Shown: piece by piece, positions 34,022-44,900 of the stretch
Layout: every line of letters begins with the position of its first letter
How positions within the stretch are numbered: the stretch's first letter is position 1
Origin: Ixodes scapularis
Lineage: Eukaryota > Arthropoda > Arachnida > Ixodida > Ixodidae
NCBI RefSeq assembly: GCF_016920785.2
Contig: NW_024609857.1
Coordinates: 78,737,570 to 78,801,569, forward strand
Reading direction: 5' to 3'
Length of the DNA: 64,000 bases
Made by a program: the position numbers and the translations under genes
Notes under the pieces: model-generated
Seen by the model: the letters and a program-made list of their open reading frames with translations, nothing else
The model's database searches: none
What the model was told of the DNA's origin: nothing

Positions 34022-36369
34022 ACAATACCGTGGGCTCGGCGAGACAATTACAAAATAACTGCCTCTAAACGATGTGCCTCTAAACGATGTGCCTTTGGTT
34101 TCTTTATGGAGTTCGCTTAGCTACTAATAATCACCGCCCAATTGGTATGCGTTCCGCCTGTCACCCAGGGAGTGACATACAGCAACGAGAAGACAGCGAA
34201 TAAGTTGACTGTACCTCACGGTTGCCCGTCGTTCGGAGCCGGCAGTCCAGGTCAACGACCCTTGTTGTCGCCCGTCGATCAGGGCTCACAGTCGGAGTCA
34301 GTGTACAGGCCTGCGGATCGTCCTTGCCACGCCAGCGCTGCTTAGACTGGCTGTCCCGGGCTATCACTGCCCGAGTCTCGCTGTGGAATCACCTAGGGAT
34401 CGTCATGGCCTAGGCTAGATGGCCAGGACTCGCCGTTTCTACCGGACCGGACTTCAAACCTCGCTGGTGGACCGCTCCGGGGTTCGGCATGGGCCAGGCC
34501 AGGCAGCCTGGCTCCGATGTTCCTGCCCAGCTCCAGCCTCGCTCAGCACGCACTGTCTCGCGCCAGCTCGTGACTTCTCCGCCGACCGCCTGTCATGCCC
34601 TCTGCCTAGTCTTTCACCCTTGGCTCCCAGAAAGTTAAGGAAAGGAAATGTACCATTATGTTCAGTGAAGTTCGGTGAGAAAACCCAGGACTCGGACAAG
34701 AATGCCGTTATCCTTGGTGTGACCCTATGAGACACTCTTGCTGCCTTTGCTGGGGTTTATCTAACTGATGTACCTGTCTGAAAAGTAGAAGAAACATATG
34801 TGCATAACACTCATTATTCACAAGAAAATTTGTTAACATCCAAAATGACCCACGGAGAAAATTATGCGAGGAATTTGTCGGCCACGTTGGCCGAGTTACC
34901 CCTCGTGGCCAATGCTTCATTGAATCTTTAATTGTAGTAAACAGTCATAAGGTGTATTACAAAGTGCAATTTGGTTTTGTACGACAATACAACACACAAA
35001 ACAGCACTCTAATACAGTATGTAGAGGTACCTCTAAACAAATTCCAGGGTTTTATGGAGCCTCCTTCAGAAAACTGATGTTGAACATAAAATATGTGCAC
35101 CAAGGAGTGAGCAAACAGTGACTTCCAATTAGTCTCAAGCACCAGCGACATGTCGACAAGGAGTGCAATGTGTAGAATGTCGTCTAGAAATGTGCAGCCA
35201 AGATGAAAAGGCGAGATATAACGATATCAGAATAAGATCACACTAAAAAGGTTCCGTTACAATCTAGGCACAGTAATGAGTCAACCGACGTTCAGCCGCG
35301 ATTCACTTTGCGTTGAGGTGAAACATGGTCAACAAAATATAAAAAACGCGGTGTTTTTTTGTTTTTTTTCTGTACATTATTTACTATGCGCCGTTGATAG
35401 AAACACAGTTGGGCGGCGTCACAAAGTCACTCGCTAGCGTTTTTCAAATTCGTTCATCGGCACTCATGGTCTACCCGGGAGGAGAAAAGTACGAGCTCAG
35501 AGCCGAGCCGCCGAGCGTCGATTGCGACTTTCCTAAAGAGAAGCTCCGGTAACACTTCGGCGACTCGTCAGCTTCAAACAACGCCTCTTCGAACCAGCTT
35601 CGAACGAGCCTGACGCGCCCGCGAATCCAATGCGCCGAACGGTCGCGGCAGAAAGCACGCCGGAAGGAAGGGGGCTGGAGGCTGAGTATCCGAAAGAGAC
35701 GCGGCGCTGGTTTCTACGTCTATTTCGCACATGAGATAACAAACTGGCAAAGCTAGCCGAGTGTGAACAGTGACTGACGTTACATTGGAGCACACGCAGT
35801 CGAAATGACGCCTGCAACAGAGCACAGCTAGAGGTTTTCAACAGGGGACACATGCGTTCAAAAAGGCCGCGATTTAAGAACTTCACGTCTCCTTTCTGTC
35901 CTTCGGTGTTTACTTTGATCCGCGTACACCAAAGCACTCAATGCTGCAAGTAATAAAGTCGTGTATACGTACCTTTCGAAGCAATTGAAAGTGTGTAGGT
36001 TTCGCTCGATGCCCACGAGCACAGAGTGCAACGAACGCCAATCCCGCCGGCAGCGCGACGGCGCCAAGTTGGCCAAGTCGCGCAACCGACGCCGGCCCGC
36101 TGCGCACTGCGCATGCTCGGCTTCTCGGCTCTCTCAGCTCTCTCGGCGGCTCTGCCGGCTCTGCTGGCTCGGCAGCACGCCGACTCGCGGGCATCGCGGG
36201 CTCGCCGGGCTCGCTCCCTTCGAAGTTCGAACAGTTCGAACAGTTCGAAGTTCAAACTGCTTCCAAAGCGCGAGCTTGCGCGCGCGCGCGCGGGTTGGCG
36301 ATGGAAACTATTTTCTCGAAAAACGAGGCTGTAACGTATCGTTTGATGGCGCAAATGCACGTATTTTTC
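34022..36369. other. E1 interior, no gene recognised
   Basis: 34022-34640 is GC-rich and may include the LINE's 5' UTR. A duplicated CCTCTAAACGATGTG lies at about 34063-34092. 35500-36290 is CpG-rich with a CG dinucleotide run near 36275. Several overlapping open frames there follow from base composition, not from conserved protein. Confidence 0.5.
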
Positions 36370-36470
36370 ACGTCGTTTTTTGTACAGTGTGTGAATCTTG
36401 CGAAACAGGCGACGAAAAGTGGTGGGTGAAATGTGCTCGCATGTCGTCGTGGATTTTGTGTACCACGTAG
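36370..36470 (+). pseudogene. Possible PHD-like zinc-finger fragment
   Basis: Encodes VCESCETGDEKWWVKCARM, ending SSWILC. The spacing C-x2-C ... W-x2-C ... W-x2-C resembles the start of a PHD finger, but the second half is missing. Low confidence. Confidence 0.25.
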
Positions 36471-36589
36471 AATTACCCAGAAAGGTGGGTCAGTATCGAT
36501 AAATGTGCGCGTAAGGAGCAACTACATGCACGTGACCTGTCAAACCTATTCACCCTCATTATTTTATCGTGCGAACCGACATAGTCACG

Positions 36590-37531
36590 TATCGTGTTCG
36601 ATTTCGATCCCAACACCGGTAACTTCGAACATATCGTGTTTGATGTTGTGTTTCTCGCCGTCGGTAACTTCGTATTGATATCGTATTCGGTCTGGTGGTT
36701 GTGTCTCAACACCGATGGTTTCTTGTTGTATTGCGATGTTGTGTTGCAACATCGAATTGTATCCCGGTACGTTGGGTGTATCGTTTGGCGATGAACTTTA
36801 GTTGCATTACAACTGCAATAAACCTTTGTTGGAAAACAATCACTCCAATGAGCACGTCGTTATTGGGCTTTGTCATTAAGAGGTAGGTCGCGGCGGGTGT
36901 TCCGGCTATAGTTATTCTGAATGGTTTGGTGGTTGTCTAGTTTCAAACGCGCGAGGCTGTGTGTACTGTGTGCCGTACTAACAGCTGTACATACTTGCAC
37001 TGTCGATCAATGTTAATGTGTTCGCAACGCAGAACGTTTATACTATGTGTGTATCCACACCCAATATATTTCTCGCGTATTGCCGTGTGGATATGCCAAC
37101 GTAATTCATGTTGGTAACTTGGTATCCGCGTTCTGAGATTTATGCGCGCGATATCATATTGTATTCTCCTTTGGTCCCATGATCGACGACCGATATTTGT
37201 ATATCGTGTGGCCGTACTTTATGTCCATGTCGGTCACCAATATGCACGCGATGTCGTATTCTATTCCAATAACCGTGTATTATATCGGGGTATTGTGCTC
37301 CGATATCGTGTTGTATACCAATAACCGCAAGTTATATCGGGATATTGTGCTCCAATATCCTGTTGTCTACCAATAACCGCATACTATATCGGGATATTGT
37401 GCTCCGATATGAATTCCCATCGTGCTTATTGGGTTAATCGGATAACAATACGTTTTTATTGGTTTCCATCATCTTCATTGGAATACAATATTTCCAATAA
37501 GCCGACTTCATATTGGCCTTTTTCAATAGGG
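36590..37531. repeat. E1 right subterminal region
   Basis: Many variants of ATATCG, CCAATA and CGTATT. At 37267-37420 a 52-bp unit (TATATCGGGATATTGTGCTC and so on) repeats about 2.7 times. This is typical of the subterminal repeat zones that transposon-encoded proteins bind in CACTA elements (family knowledge). Confidence 0.75.
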
Positions 37532-37582
37532 CTCAATTGTTTTTTCTTTTATTCATGGCGAAAACAGCTAAAAAACACAAGG

Positions 37583-37866
37583 GCATCTCAACGTGGTGAA
37601 TGATGTTGATTGGGGCGAAGCTCTGGTGGTGCTTGTCTGCCCAGACGCTGAGCTGCAGCATGCCGAGCTTTTCGTTCGTTTTCATCCATGTCGCGCTGCA
37701 GTCAAATGCTGAAATGCGTATATAACCACGTTCCATACCACACATTCTCTTTCTAGCATGGATGAAAACGAAAGAAAGGCTCGGCATGCTGCGGCTCATT
37801 GTCTACGCACACAAGCACCACCAGAGCTGCCCCAATCAACATCATTCACCACGTGGAGATGCGGTT
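37583..37866. repeat. Inverted repeat around a TATA-like spacer
   Basis: Arms of about 112 bp (37583-37695 and 37755-37866) are nearly identical in inverted orientation. The 60-bp spacer has GCGTATATAACC. From the spacer both arms open with ATGGATGAAAACGAA, coding MDENERKARHAAA outward, so it looks like an inverted duplication of a first exon. A separate short hairpin (GAGCACGTGCTC core) lies at about 37883-37913. Confidence 0.7.
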
Positions 37867-38182
37867 TTTTTTTTCCCCTACACGAGCACGGGAGCACGTG
37901 CTCTCGTGCTGTTGACCCGACGGCGGACGGACATACGGATAGGGCTAGCCCCTAAGGAGCTTCGCCCCTAAAACGAAAACGACGAGAAGGAACAAACACG
38001 ACAGGACGGAGCTGTTGTGTTTTTCCCTTCTCATTGTCTTCATTTTTGAGCTGTCTTCGTCATGAATAACGTATACCAACTTACTTAAATCACTACCTTA
38101 GTACATTTACGTTGTTTTTTTGTATGAACATCACCCTTCAGTAAATGTTCCAATAATTTAAGAATTTTCATGTGGTTTGCAG

Positions 38183-38443
38183 GTGCACGGGGGTCTGTTG
38201 TCAAGGTCAATGCACGCCTCCAAAGCATCAAGCCTTCGCACTGTGTCACAAGGCTAGCTCGTTCAATTGAGGAGCGCAGTTTTTGGAAGGCATCCGAGCG
38301 GAGGCAATGGCTCCGTTTTTATGCCCTTCCATGCTTGCTGGACCTCCTTCCCCAACTCTACTGGAGGCACCTGTGCAAGCTCTCTGAGGCTATCCATATC
38401 TTGCTCCGTGATAGTCTTATGCTTGAGGAAATCAAGCGTGCAG
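38183..38443 (+). pseudogene. Transposase exon D
   Basis: Acceptor GTTTGCAG, donor GCAG|GTGAGC. Encodes the IKPSHCVTRLARSIEERSFW block, then ASERRQWLRFYALPCLLDLL and LSEAIHILLRDS, all characteristic of the same transposase family as exons A-C. No frame break inside this exon. Confidence 0.75.
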
Positions 38444-39144
38444 GTGAGCTACAAATCATTATGGTGTCACATTGTCATATAAAAAGTTGCCACTCTTTTG
38501 TCGATAGCTGGCATTTGCGACAAACAGAAAATGGTTGTTAAAAGACTGATGAAGTGAGGGTGCATATTGAAAACTTGAATCTTTTGATGGCTAAGTATAC
38601 ATGGCATCAAATGGGGATAGCACAGTGAGGCAAATTATAGGACCTGAGGTCCCATAATTGTGCAGCTATGTGCAGCGCAGCTGAAAAAGCTGGGGACGTA
38701 GAAAAGGGAACAGATTCTGTTCACAATGTCTTTTCTTGATTCAAGGTTTGTTCCGAGCTCACTGCAATGATAAACGAGAAATACATCTAGCACAGAAAAT
38801 TGGCACACAGCATGATTTCATAAAAGCAAAATTGAAGAGTGCAATTTTCACAGTTTTTCGATTTCTCGGTAATTTAGTCAGGTCATCAACGGAAACGTAA
38901 AAGGGGAATAAGATACCACACGGTAACTTCCATAGGGAACATAATATTCTTCAGATGGACTACAAGTCTATAAATGCACGGTAAAGTTATGTGATTGAAA
39001 TTGCCGACTCCGACATTAGGAACTAGCCTCTCATCTATAAGTCATTTGTCAAATCAACATGAACTTTGAAGCGCTTGTTAGCCATTAATAAGCTATCTTT
39101 TATCTTATGCTGTCACTTTTATGAGCTCATATTAAGTTTGTAAT

Positions 39145-39486
39145 TTGATGCGTGCGTCCACAGGCCATCGAAGTGCTTTGTTGTCGTCGGTTCTGACAGG
39201 TATGAGCAAGCATGATGAGCCCACACTCTATGTACAACTTCCCCGTGCTGTTCTTGTAGGACAACTGTGCCGTGTCAGGTCACCATACCGGTATCTCGCT
39301 GTCGAGTTACTGCCTCCTTTCCAGCATGCTTGTGCTGTCGGCGTAGTGGCAGTGTTGGAAGGCTCTCGACAAAAAAAAAATGCACCTCGACTGTACAAAC
39401 GGACATCATTCCTCAATCTCTTTCTCACCGACAAGAGAGCCTTGGTGACTACCCTTCACACTGCGTCCATTCGTAGTCAAACGTAA
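39145..39486 (+). other. Unidentified open frame in intron
   Basis: 113 codons, preceded by a CGTCCACAG acceptor-like site at about 39160. It contains LLSSVLTGMSKHDEPTLYVQ and a run of ten A that could hide a frame shift. The composition looks coding, but I recognise no family. It could be an extra exon or a retrocopy fragment. Confidence 0.3.
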
Positions 39487-40002
39487 CTGGAGCGCATGAC
39501 TGTTTTGCTTCATGGAGCTGCGGACTGGTTGCAGCCAGCAAACACAATTGGCCTCATGTCAATTGGCTGATCCCGGTGCATGGGAGAAGTATGGTGGCTT
39601 CTCGGACGTGATGCTGGCCAAAACAAAACATAAAATGATTGCACATATAAAAAAAGAAAGAAAAACACTGCGACCTTCTTTTTATGTCCATGGTATCTAA
39701 TGTGCACCCGAGCCTGGAGGCCACCTCACTCCCCTTGCACGCTTGATGTTTCGAGCCACGTGAGCGATTAGCTGCACTGGCTGCTGCCAGGGTAGCGCTT
39801 CATGGAGAAAAGCGCAGAGCTGCACATTTTACTTAATTTGGGGCGTGTTAAGTCGCAGCTCCGGAGCGCAAGAGTTTGGGTCAGGGCACGGGATGGCTTC
39901 TTCGCCCTCCATGACGTCACTTCCATACAACATGGCCGTGCCTCTAGGCAAGCTGACAGTTCGTGAGGATGGTCGGATGGCTGTTCTTTTTCATTTGAGG
40001 AA

Positions 40003-40262
40003 TGCAAGGCTCAGCCAGTAAAGACGATTCGAGTGGCAAGCCTTAACATCGACTAGCATTCTGGAAAAAAGGTTTTTTTGTGTGTGTTGCCTGGGAACGA
40101 GTTGCATCCAATGTAGTACTGACGGCGGCAGTGTGCCGACAGAAAAGTCGACACGCTGGGGCGGTCGAACCGCTGGCCATCTGGAGTTTAAAATTGCTTA
40201 GCCCAGCGAGTAATGACAATACGAGTGGCAAGCCGAAACATCAGTTAGCGTTTCGAAAAGGA
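40003..40262. repeat. Two-copy direct repeat
   Basis: CAGYVAGTAAWGACRATWCG followed by AGTGGCAAGCCKWAACATC occurs at about 40014-40066 and again at about 40200-40252. Function unknown. Confidence 0.55.
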
Positions 40263-41108
40263 TTCTTCACGACTCTCGTTTGAAAATGATTAATTGTGCA
40301 GTGTATTCAACAACGGTGTTCTGATCAACAGGCATCGCTGCTCCCACGCTGCCAAATCGAACTTCTTCGACAAGTTTGACAGCTTCATCAGTAATCTAGC
40401 CGGATAAAAAAGAGTTTACTTTTTTAATGTAGGCGGCACGGGCATTAATAAATCGGTGACGTCATTTTTTGCCTTTGTCAGTAAGGCTCCAAACTTTTCA
40501 GGAGTTAAAATGTTTATACACTTCTAGTGTCACTGTGTCTTTCAGTTTAATGGTCTGCCGTTGCACGCAGCAATACAGCTATTGGGCTACATTAAATTAT
40601 TTTATTTTCAGAATCATTGCAGCCTCTGCCACGTGTATGCACCACCGCATTGCACTCACAACAAAATGTTCATGACCGTACGACCAGAAATCACACTCGT
40701 CAATCCTTTCAGTTGTCACCAGTGTCACGCTCTCGGTCGCTATGCTCCATTTAGCTACTGCACTCGGAGTATGAAACTCTGAGCGTTGGAGTAGGAGTGA
40801 AGGAGTACCGACTTAACATGCCCGTTGATTATGGCTGTGCATGCTAAAAGCATGTACACTGTGGCAAGTCTAATGGTTGATGGTAAATGCCATACACTTG
40901 GAACAGTGACTGCATTTTTTGTTACTGTAGTGGAGCCAATTGGTTCATGTTATATGTCAAATATACTATTTCCTTATGCATTCTCAATGTTTCCTTATTA
41001 TGAAATGAGGAGGTTGGCAATTTGAACAAGGTAACTGGATTCACTAAGTATAGTTGGTTCTAGCTAAGCTACAGTAGCACTGTATCACTTTAATTTTTTC
41101 TTTTGTAG

Positions 41109-41895
41109 AAGAACTTCTCCACATGTTCGTGGGTCGTGCGGAAGCCCTCTACGGAGTGACTGCCATGACCTTTAACATGCACCTTCTTGTTCATATTGCG
41201 AACTCTGTCCGTCACCTGGGGCCACTCTGGGCCCACTCAGCTTTCGTCTGCGAGGGTGGGAATAGAAAACTTGTGAATATTGTGTCAGCAGCCAAGGGAC
41301 TTCCTCAACACGTTGTAGAACGTGTGGTGATGGTGCAGGAATTGGAGCTTTTGCTTTCCACTCACAAGCTGCTGGCTAGGGAGGAGCAGATCTGCCAAGG
41401 CTCCCTCAGTTACATACAGATTCAGAACGCTTGCCGGGTGAATGAAACGACGACACTTGGCTGTGGGCAACCTGCCATTATGAGCAGTGAGGACAAGTTT
41501 TCTCTCCAGCATCACTTTGGAGCAACTGTAAACAGTGCTATGGAGTACCAGAGATGCGTTATAAAAAATCAGTGTACCATAGCACTTTCTACACAAGAGC
41601 CACCCAAAGTGACACCACTTTTGTCTCCACGCATGATGGACATTACTTTAAGATTTTGAAAATTGTGGAAGTAGTTTTGGCAACTGGTTCTTGCTGCGTC
41701 CTTTTTTGCAAGAAAGTGGTTCTGATGGAATTGCAGCAGCTTCCAGAGCACATCAAGGAGTGCTTTCTCTCAGAAAGAAACCCTTTTTGCTGTGTGGAGC
41801 CCTGCAATGTCAAAAGCAGCTGTGTTTACATTCAATTCATATCGGATAGCAAGACCTTCATCTGTGACCTCCCAAATGTGATAGAGCGCGATTAG
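41109..41895 (+). pseudogene. Transposase exon E, terminal
   Basis: Acceptor TTTTGTAG. Encodes TFNMHLLVHIANSVRHLGPL, WAHSAFVCEGGN and so on, to about 41560. After a one-base frame change at an A6 run it continues with VYHSTFYTRATQSDTTF and DGHYFKILKIVEVV to a stop at 41895. Both halves fit the family's C-terminus, so the break is probably recent or an error. Confidence 0.7.
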
Positions 41896-42837
41896 TTGGG
41901 TTCTAAACACTCGTTCATTTAAATTTGGCTAGCGAACCCCTTTGAGTGCCGCGCCTGAGTCACACTCTGATGTACACTCCCTGTACCCGTGATATATGTT
42001 TTGTTTTGTTTTGCTGTCTGTCAATGAGGACAGGTTGATACTGTATCTTTGTATGTCTACTGTATCTTTGAAAGTCCTTTTGATGTGGTTGATTGTCAAT
42101 TTCACATAAATTGAATTTTTATGGTATGTGCGCCCCACTCAAAACTTTCTTTGATTTGTCCTTAGACAGATGTGTGTTCTTTGACTGCACTTCCGACCTT
42201 ATGTTTCGATTTCGGATGTGCCGCAGAGGCCCATGCATAGTCCAATTCTCATCTTTGTTTTCATAATGACCTAAGTTTAATTGTGTTCAAATGAAAAATT
42301 GTTTTGGCAGATCACACTCTTGCGGAACTGTGAAATGCTTATGGATGTGAAATCAGTATGCGACATGGTGTTGTAGTAAGCTGATGCGCAATTTTTCTGA
42401 CTTATTTGTTAATTCATCTGAACTTGTCCCATGACCCACATAAAGCGTGCAGCAGTTATTGACGTTTTTATCTGAAGTTAGTAGAATTTAAACTGGTTTG
42501 ACCTATTTCTGGGAAGAAAATATTTAAAAAAAATCATAAGAATAAGTATGCTGGCTCTTACTTTTTTGGATTGATGAAGTGTTATCTAGCTAAATAAATA
42601 AAGCTGACCTTTCGTGTGGGCATTAATATGCCATGAATTCAGTTGCAAATAAATTAGTTGTTTGTAGTACCATGTCTCCCTGTGACAATCGTGAGATGGT
42701 AGAACATATATGACAAATAAATAGCTTCAACACTGTTAACAGAACCGTTTGTTGCAACTTTATTTTGCACAGTGAAGGTTACGAATGACTGCGCTATCCA
42801 ATTTGCACACCTCTACAAATAAAGTGAAAAAGAGGGG
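41896..42837 (+). other. 3' UTR and downstream of the transposase gene
   Basis: AT-rich. Several AATAAA signals (about 42594, 42647, 42713) are plausible poly(A) sites. No other gene seen. Confidence 0.5.
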
Positions 42838-43333
42838 TCAATCTGGTAACCAGTTAGGCCAATCTGGTGACCAGTTTGGTCAATCTGGTGACCAGTTTGG
42901 TCAATCTGGTGACCAGTTTGGTAAATCTGGTTACCAGTTTGGTCAATCTGGTTACCAGTTTGGCCAGTCTGGTGACCAGTTTGGTCAATCTGGTTACCAG
43001 TTGGACCAGTTCGGCCAGTCTGGGGACCAGTCTGGCCAATATGGTGACCTGTTTGGCCAATCTGGTGACCAGTTTGGTCAATCTGGTTACCAGTTTGGTC
43101 AATCTGGTTACCAGTTCAGCCAGTCTGGTGACCAGTCAGGTCAATCTGGTGACCAGTTAGAAGGCAATCTGGTGACCAGTTAGACCAATATGGTTACCAG
43201 TTAGACCAGTCTGACTACCAGTTCCACCAGTTTGATTTCCAGTTAGACCAGTCTGACCAGTCCAAATACCAGTTTGACCAGTTTAAATACCAGTACGACC
43301 AGTTAGATTTTCAAACTGGTCTTTCCAATAGGG
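42838..43333. repeat. E3 subterminal array and right terminus
   Basis: About 16 clean 21-bp units (GGTCAATCTGGTGACCAGTTT and variants) and then more degenerate copies lead to the terminus CCAATAGGG at 43325-43333. In reverse complement this reads CCCTATTGGAAAGACCAG, sharing CCCTATTGGAAA with the E1 left end. It lies 1.4 kb from the transposase stop. No left end with ACCAGTTT-type repeats was found in the window. Confidence 0.65.
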
Positions 43334-43379
43334 AGGGTTATTATCACCCTTCTTTTTTCTTTTTACTGGATGTGTTCAG

Positions 43380-43721
43380 AATAACTTCCTTTGGGCCTCT
43401 CCAGATGGGATCTGGACCTGCAGCTGTCACGGTGTGGGCACACTGGAGGTCAAGTGCCCATTGTCATAGCGGCATAAGACGTCCAGTGCCACACAGCACG
43501 AGTGCTTTAGAGATGACTTGCAACTAAAGGAGTCGCACAAGCATTACACACAGGTGCAGGCACAACTTCATGTCTGCCGAAAGGAAGTGGCACACTTCCT
43601 TGTATGGACGCCAAACGATTGGGTTCGAACAGTTGTGCCTGTTGACAGATGCATTTTTGCTCCTGTACTGGAGAAAGCACGAGCATTCTGGGCTCACCAT
43701 GTCGTACTAGAGCTACTGTGA
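43380..43721 (+). pseudogene. YqaJ-type exonuclease fragment
   Basis: One frame with a single internal TAG (about 43468). It encodes LWASPDGIWTC, GTLEVKCP, HKHYTQVQAQLHV and VWTPNDW. The D of SPDG, E-x-K of LEVK and Q of YTQVQ are the nuclease motifs of the YqaJ/lambda-exonuclease family, found in some eukaryotic mobile elements. Fragment only, no neighbours from the same gene. Confidence 0.7.
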
Positions 43722-43831
43722 GTTTCTGGTGCCCACCAATGAAAAATGGAAGAGCGATCTAGAGGGTGGATGACAGTGTGGTACCGGAGCCTACCGAAAA
43801 TAGTCTTTGCTTCGCCACTGTCATCACTTTT

Positions 43832-44172
43832 GTTAAGGGTTAATGAACCATAATTTGTATTCACAAAACAAGGCAGCAAAAGCGTCCAACAGTGTGTTAC
43901 AAACCCGTAAGCACCACTCAAAGCAATATCTCGAATGGACAGCCACTTTTGAAAAGAAAGGGTGCGGTGTAGCAACTCGCAACGTCACATTTTCTCCAAC
44001 TCTCGCAAAAGATACGAGACAGCACGCGCCATGCTCTATTCTACCAGATTTGTTAAAAAATGTGGCCATCCGTCCAAGTTATTGCCGTATGGGTGGTGTC
44101 TTGGGGGTTTGTAGCGTCCCGTCTGATGCTTTTGCTGCCTTGCTTGGCGAATTCCGGTTCATCATCCCTTTA
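43832..44172. repeat. Fold-back repeat, about 125-bp arms
   Basis: The arm beginning AAGGGTTAATGAACC (43835) matches the reverse complement ending at about 44172 (AAGGGATGATGAACC). Shared blocks are CAAGGCAGCAAAAGC and CTACAAACCC-like sequence. The spacer is about 85 bp. Probably a MITE. Confidence 0.65.
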
Positions 44173-44733
44173 GGTTTTGTCGATTGTCCTGGTTCCCGTG
44201 CATAAGTTTCACCATCGATTGCTATTTCCTTATCTCTTTCAATCCTGCTAACATATATAATACTGTGTTCCATCTTCAAGCTGTTTATTCGTTGTGCATG
44301 TAATAAATGGTATGCATATTTAAGGTTCCTACCCGGTGTCCATGATAGTGACTAGCATAGACCATGACTCAAGACAGCACTGAAACTTTTCAAGCAGTGT
44401 TGCCTTGGTGGCATTTTAAATTTCAGCAACAAAGGTTACAATAAATCAGTGGTCTAGTAACGAGACATGCTCCGACGAAAAGAGAAACACACTTTATTAT
44501 GATCTTTAGCTTCCTACGATATGACAAAAAAATTTATCCCCAGTTAGGTGAAATATGACAAAAATAATTAGGGACGTCGGAGAGTACACAAAAGCATGCA
44601 ATTTCTAAACAGGCAGAGAGAGATCTTTAAGTATATTTCCATAGCAAATACAGAAAGTAGTCAAAATAAGCTGAAATGGCAGTCGTAGTGCATATGCAAC
44701 TCACTAGGTGCAAGAATGTGCAACCTGGTATTT
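44173..44733 (-). terminator. 3' UTR and poly(A) signal of the minus-strand mini-exon gene
   Basis: Downstream of the stop at 44734, on the minus strand, a CATAATAAAGTG sequence at about 44487-44495 offers an AATAAA poly(A) signal about 240 bp after the stop. Beyond it no gene is seen. Confidence 0.45.
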
Positions 44734-44900
44734 CTACAACACTGTTCCTAGAGATTCTCCAACATCCAGAGCTTCCTCGATTGTCCCTGCCGTCAAAAGA
44801 AGCATTTCCCCCACTTGGGCTCTGTTTTGGCAGAGTTGAACATGTCTAAGCCTTTTGCACAGCCTTATCACCTCAATCTTGAGATGCAGGGGCACCTTGG
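44734..44900 (-). CDS. Terminal exon of the mini-exon-array gene
   Basis: Acceptor CTGATAG, phase 1, 167 bp to the stop. Encodes KVPLHLKIEVIRLCKRLRHV, then CQNRAQVGEML and GTIEEALDVGESLGTV. Helical, leucine-rich and unlike the disordered cassettes. Family unknown. Confidence 0.5.

Larger units (their letters stand above)
22203..37531. mobile_element. E1: CACTA-like element, 15.3 kb, inside the transposase intron
   Basis: The left terminus CCCTATTGGAAAA and the reverse-complemented right terminus CCCTATTGAAAAA extend to about 26 bp at roughly 85 percent identity (CCAATAT follows in both). Each end is flanked by CT (22201-22202, 37532-37533), a 2-bp target duplication. Subterminal regions are rich in CCAATA/TATTGG motifs. 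Inside lie a minus-strand mini-exon gene, a hAT-like element, MITEs and a CR1-2A LINE. No transposase of its own was recognised. Confidence 0.6.
38444..41108 (+). other. Transposase intron between exons D and E
   Basis: 2.67 kb. It includes the exon-like frame at 39145-39486 and a two-copy direct repeat with GAGTGGCAAGCC. The remainder is AT-rich without recognised genes. Confidence 0.5.
18976..41895 (+). pseudogene. Multi-exon Tnp2-like transposase gene, 17.8 kb intron
   Basis: Five exons: 18976-19981, 20088-20224, 20284-20403, 38183-38443 and 41109-41895. They join with matching phases at canonical GT-AG sites. The protein shows TFNTDGSP, the WPIQFTVNELPPSVR block, CSVDAPARAAVQNM with a following NGFFGCPFC, NGVKGPSALM, EYMHCVLQG and TFNMHLLVH with GPLWAHSAFVCEGGN. 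These are hallmarks of the Tnp2-like (Transposase_21-type, CACTA/EnSpm) family known from animal genomes. D of NTDG, D of VDAPARA and E of CEGGN are candidate catalytic residues (inference). One-base frame breaks occur near 19303 (A10), 19655 (T6), 20170 and 41564 (A6). It is either a decayed gene or a real gene with assembly errors. Confidence 0.65.

Noticed and set aside
35858..36520. Overlapping long open frames on both strands
   Set aside because: CpG-rich composition lowers stop frequency. The translations are low-complexity (A/R/E/P) with no conserved motifs.
42785..43183. GQSGDQF-repeat protein frame
   Set aside because: A 21-bp minisatellite leaves several frames open on both strands. 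The array is better explained as subterminal repeats of a transposon end.
42838..43320. CRISPR-like regular repeats
   Set aside because: The units are directly adjacent without unique spacers, and the genome is eukaryotic.
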